DNA of 8,138 nucleotides from Planctomycetales bacterium (GTDB lineage Bacteria; Planctomycetota; Planctomycetia; Planctomycetales; Planctomycetaceae). Shown here piece by piece: positions 5,928-8,138 of this stretch (position 1 is the first letter of the stretch; each line of letters opens with the position of its first letter). Under the pieces are notes generated by a model that had not been told where the DNA came from, did no database searches, and saw only the letters and a list, made by a program, of their open reading frames with translations. The position numbers and the translations under genes were made by a program. The stretch covers positions 1 through 8,138 of the forward strand of contig JAGVKR010000845.1 in the NCBI GenBank assembly GCA_020050375.1. The letters run 5' to 3'.

Positions 5928-6635
5928 ATGGCCCGTCGCTTCTATATCCCGCAGCCGTTCGATTCGACGGCGATCCGGCTCGCTGGTCCCGAGGCACACC
6001 ATCTCAGCCGGGTGATGCGTCTTGCCGCGGGAGACGAAGTGACCTTGTTCGACGGCCGCGGCGCAGAGGCCCGCGCACGCATCGACGCGATCGCCCCGGG
6101 CGTCGTTGAGTTGACCATCGTGGAACGCTTCGCGGCGCCTGAGTCGCCCGAGCACTCCCTGATTCTGGCCACTGCGGTTCCGAAGGGCGAGCGCTTTGAC
6201 TGGCTCGTCGAAAAGGCGACCGAGCTGGGCGTTGCGCGGCTGATCCCGCTGGTCACGGCCCGAAGCGTAGTGAATCCAGGCGACAGCAAGCTGGAACGTC
6301 TCCGCCGGACGATCGTCGAAGCCAGCAAACAGTGCGGACGGAGCCGGCTGTTGGAGCTCACGGCGCCGATCGCCTGGCGCGAGATGGTCGAGACGGAGAT
6401 GGCTTCGGGGGGTGCGTGGATCGCCGATCCGTCGGGAGAACCACCGACAGTCGATGGGGGCGAGCGATTTCGCCCGCGAATTGTCGCCGTCGGTCCGGAA
6501 GGCGGGTTGACGGCCGACGAGCTCGCGCTGGCCGTCGAGCACGGTGCGAAGCTCGTCGGGCTGGGGCCGCGGATTCTTCGGATCGAAACAGCCGCGATCA
6601 CGCTTGCCGCACTCGCCGGCAGTTGGCACGATTGA
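5928..6635 (+). CDS. rsmE: 16S rRNA (uracil-1498-N3)-methyltransferase
   Basis: A 235-residue RsmE, which uses S-adenosylmethionine to methylate N3 of U1498 in 16S rRNA of the assembled 30S subunit. It has the expected two parts. An N-terminal PUA-like RNA-binding domain (about 1-70) contains ARRFYIP and HHLSRVMRL. A C-terminal SPOUT methyltransferase fold (about 75-235) carries KGERFDWLVEKATELGV at 86-102, EASKQCGRS at 131-139, GPEGGLT at 189-195 and LGPRILRIETAA at 212-223. The last two form the knotted SAM site. Length is normal and all motifs are intact. ATG 5928 gives the standard MARRFYIP start; a TTG at 5910 would add six residues not expected in the family. No Shine-Dalgarno sequence is apparent. 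It stands alone, with divergent and convergent neighbours. Confidence 0.95.
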   Translation: MARRFYIPQPFDSTAIRLAGPEAHHLSRVMRLAAGDEVTLFDGRGAEARARIDAIAPGVVELTIVERFAAPESPEHSLILATAVPKGERFDWLVEKATELGVARLIPLVTARSVVNPGDSKLERLRRTIVEASKQCGRSRLLELTAPIAWREMVETEMASGGAWIADPSGEPPTVDGGERFRPRIVAVGPEGGLTADELALAVEHGAKLVGLGPRILRIETAAITLAALAGSWHD

Positions 6636-6655
6636 ACGCGTATGGAAGTTGTAGT

Positions 6656-6671
6656 GTGGACTTCAGTCCAC
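6656..6671. repeat. Short palindrome after rsmE (REP-like)
   Basis: gtggact-tc-agtccac is a perfect 7-bp inverted repeat 20 bases after the rsmE stop. As RNA it most likely folds as a 6-bp stem with a TTCA loop. No T-run follows on the plus strand. I recall 'gtggacttcagtccac' as a recurring intergenic palindrome in planctomycete genomes, which would make it a REP-like element; this is memory and not tested here. It could also protect or end the rsmE transcript. Confidence 0.55.
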
Positions 6672-6753
6672 TCGAATTGTTGTCTACGAATTGCAAGCGA
6701 CCGACGATTTCAGTCAAAACTTTCACAGGTTCTGACGAACCGGGGCTGGCCGT

Positions 6754-7698
6754 TCAGGGACATTTCCGTCCGACCACATTCACGCCGCTGCCGATCAGCA
6801 GATTGTGCTCGTACGTCCAGCGATAGAAGCGGCCGCTCTTTTCCGGCGGCAGCACTTGCAGGTTGTCGAACCCCGCTTCGCGGAACCATCCCGACAATTC
6901 CTCGACGGTGTGGTGGTACTGATATTCGGGTGCGAACCAGTCGAACGTGTCGCAGACGCGGTTCTCCCAGTTGGGGTGGGCGCTGAAATTGACGATCTTG
7001 TTCAGCGTCTTGTTGAGCACCGGCAATCCGCCGAGCCAGGCGCCGAACCGGCAATAGCGTTCAAGTCGCTCCGGCTTCATTCGCGTCGTCCGCCGGCGGA
7101 GGGCGTCGTTGAGCCGTTCCTGCCACCACTGGTTCCGGCGATAGAGCCAGACGGCATACCGCCCCCCCGGCTTGACCATGCGGGCGACCGCGTCGAACAC
7201 GTTGCGGGTCCGCACGTCGTGGTGCATCACGCCGATCGAGAAAACGAAATCGAACGATTGCGGCTCAAAGGGGAGATGCTTCAAATCGGCCTGCACGAAC
7301 CGAACGTTTGGAAGATGACCGCACAACTGCGACGCCTTGTCGACGGCGGTGGTGTGATCGGCCCCGAAGACCAAGGCCCCGGCCTCACCGGCAACTTTGC
7401 TGTAACGTCCTCCACCACAACCGGCATCGAGCACGCGTTGCCCCAGCAATTCGTGCAGCAGCACGCCGGTCTTCGCCTGAAACGTGGCGCGGTCTTCGTC
7501 GTCGTGTGCGACTTCATACTTGTTCCACTGCAAGCCGAAGCTGGCCAGATGGTCGGAGGACACAAACCGCGGATATCCATTGACGATCGGCCAGGACGTG
7601 CCACAGGTTGAACAGAAGACTTCCGTGCCCTCGTTCCGCAGTGCGAGTGGATCGCCCGATCGCGGGCAGCGCAGTTCGGCCGGCGATTGAGGATTCAT
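6754..7698 (-). CDS. Class I SAM methyltransferase with Trm112-like N-terminus
   Basis: A 314-residue methyltransferase of unknown substrate. Residues 8-46 resemble a Trm112-like zinc-ribbon: CPRSGDPL, then FCSTCGTSWPIVNGYPRFV. The second Cys of the first knuckle is Ser14 (CPRS instead of CPxC), leaving Cys11, Cys29 and Cys32. The Rossmann-fold domain follows: motif I VLDAGCGGGRYS at 89-100, an acidic Asp114 after strand 2 (FGADHTT), QADLKHLPF at 136-144, FDFVFSIGVMHH at 149-160, and MVKPGGRYAVWLYRR at 174-188. The C-terminal 120 residues (W/Y/R-rich) are probably a substrate cap. This layout is common among methyltransferases acting on small molecules, lipids or glycans. ATG 7698 starts directly before the zinc-ribbon; the frame stays open upstream to 7887, but that stretch is non-homologous and arginine-rich. 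A GGGGA on the minus strand (7705-7709) is a possible ribosome site, partly inside a ccccgccgggg palindrome. Confidence 0.85.
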   Translation of the reverse strand: MNPQSPAELRCPRSGDPLALRNEGTEVFCSTCGTSWPIVNGYPRFVSSDHLASFGLQWNKYEVAHDDEDRATFQAKTGVLLHELLGQRVLDAGCGGGRYSKVAGEAGALVFGADHTTAVDKASQLCGHLPNVRFVQADLKHLPFEPQSFDFVFSIGVMHHDVRTRNVFDAVARMVKPGGRYAVWLYRRNQWWQERLNDALRRRTTRMKPERLERYCRFGAWLGGLPVLNKTLNKIVNFSAHPNWENRVCDTFDWFAPEYQYHHTVEELSGWFREAGFDNLQVLPPEKSGRFYRWTYEHNLLIGSGVNVVGRKCP

Positions 7699-7907
7699 GC
7701 GGCGTCCCCGCCGGGGAACAAGCCGCCGTCTGAAATCTGTGTCGTCTTTGCGGGCGATCTTATCACGCGTCGGCGTCTTCCCATTTCCAGATTCGATCAA
7801 ACTGCAACGGATCGGTGTCGCGCCACCTTCACCGTTTGACCATTGTGGCGGCGATGATTCAGGGGGCTGACGCCCCCCGCTCGCCATTCTTCACCACCCG
7901 CTCTCAA
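7699..7907. other. Gap between hydrolase and methyltransferase genes
   Basis: No gene is supported. The upstream extension of the methyltransferase frame through this interval does not look like protein. It contains the GC palindrome at 7862-7877, the ccccgccgggg symmetry at 7705-7715 next to the methyltransferase start, and a minus-strand TGATAAGAT (complement of 7757-7765). The last is a weak extended -10 candidate for the methyltransferase. Confidence 0.4.
7862..7877. repeat. GC palindrome gggggctgacgccccc (REP-like / terminator-like)
   Basis: A 6-bp perfect GC stem with a TGAC loop, about 30 bases past the stop of the leftward hydrolase gene. The extended word 'gggggctgacgcccccc gctcgcc' (7862-7885, allowing a base change) is one I recall as a frequent intergenic repeat in planctomycetes. 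Stem strength and position also suit a transcription end for the hydrolase gene, but no T-run follows on the minus strand. Confidence 0.55.
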
Positions 7908-8138
7908 TCAAAACTCGATCTCCAAATGATCTTCGGCCAGTTCGGTCGCCGGAAAAATTCCGCGGGCCGTTTCCATTCCGATCGGGTCGTCGTCGGCCCG
8001 CTGCGGATCGACATGAACGAGAAACAACCGACCGACGCCGGCGTCATTGGCCAGATGCGCGACCGCCGAGGTGAAGCTGTGCCCAGTCTTGTCGGCCCAC
8101 TCAGCTTCGTCGTCGGGAAAATAGCATTCGTGAATCAG
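7908..8138 (-). CDS. Metallo-beta-lactamase-fold hydrolase, C-terminal part (cut by window edge)
   Basis: The last 76 residues of a protein whose 5' part lies beyond 8138; the first whole codon is at 8138-8136 and the TGA at 7910-7908. The segments LIHECYFPDDEAEWADKTGHS and VAHLANDAGVGRLFLVHVDPQ match the end of RNase Z/arylsulfatase-like MBL-fold proteins. In these the G-H-S loop is conserved and the His of the L-x-H strand (His42 of this fragment) is the final metal ligand. The acidic tail after it (ADDDPIGMETARGIFPATELAEDHLEIEF) follows the last core strand. The substrate cannot be told from this piece; the H-x-H-x-D-H metal motif would be in the missing part. Confidence 0.82.
   Translation of the reverse strand: MIHECYFPDDEAEWADKTGHSFTSAVAHLANDAGVGRLFLVHVDPQRADDDPIGMETARGIFPATELAEDHLEIEF

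Noticed and set aside
5742..6629. Minus-strand 295-codon frame antisense to rsmE
   Set aside because: The opposite strand is an intact rsmE with all motifs; the antisense translation has no family features.
6805..7611. Plus-strand 268-codon frame antisense to the methyltransferase
   Set aside because: The minus strand carries all class I methyltransferase motifs; the plus-strand product has none.
7699..7887. 63-residue N-terminal extension of the methyltransferase
   Set aside because: It is arginine/proline-rich, contains a repeat-derived start region, and lies before a natural start adjoining the zinc-ribbon.
1..8138. A defence, toxin-antitoxin, CRISPR or mobile system
   Set aside because: No cas, nuclease-toxin, transposase, integrase or direct-repeat array was found; the ExeA-like ATPase resembles TniB but has no transposase partner here.

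Overview
The window reads like a piece of a GC-rich planctomycete chromosome (phylum Planctomycetota). This is an inference from gene content and intergenic style. Short genes stand mostly alone and switch strand often. Shine-Dalgarno signals are weak or absent at several starts. The gaps hold several different palindromic or composite repeats of the kind I associate with planctomycete genomes. No tRNA, rRNA, CRISPR array, transposase or phage gene was seen, and nothing marks the region as a mobile island. It is ordinary housekeeping and accessory chromosome with a few unusual proteins.

Layout, left to right. Bases 1-219 hold no gene I can support. A PHB-depolymerase/LpqC-like esterase (220-1131, +) is followed by an interspersed inverted-repeat element that overlaps its stop codon and ends in a T8 run (1131-1302). 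Next is an unrecognised membrane-anchored protein (1409-2155, +), whose 3' end overlaps by 37 bp the 3' end of a stand-alone LigD-type 3'-phosphoesterase-domain protein (2119-2487, -). A repeat-filled gap (2503-2717) precedes a type I glutamine synthetase (2734-4146, +). Seven bases past its stop lies the convergent end of a two-CBS-domain protein (4154-4594, -). An ExeA-like AAA ATPase (4853-5698, -) and the 16S rRNA methyltransferase RsmE (5928-6635, +) are divergent. The gap between them carries a strong extended -10 motif and a perfect 10-bp inverted repeat. Last come a class I SAM methyltransferase with a Trm112-like N-terminus (6754-7698, -) and the C-terminal part of a metallo-beta-lactamase-fold hydrolase cut by the window edge (7908-8138, -).

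The genes do not form one pathway or an obvious operon. The most notable observation is in the glutamine synthetase. Adenylylation tyrosine, metal ligands, ATP-site and glutamate-site residues are all in place. However, the two residues that the neighbouring subunit contributes to the ammonium site in the enterobacterial enzyme (Asp50 and Ser53 of the F-D-G-S-S motif) read Asn and Pro here. This suggests an altered amine substrate, reduced activity, or a paralogue with another role. Secondary points are the ATPase's His in place of the usual Walker B Glu, the arginine-less phosphoesterase active site, and four distinct families of intergenic palindrome in 8 kb.
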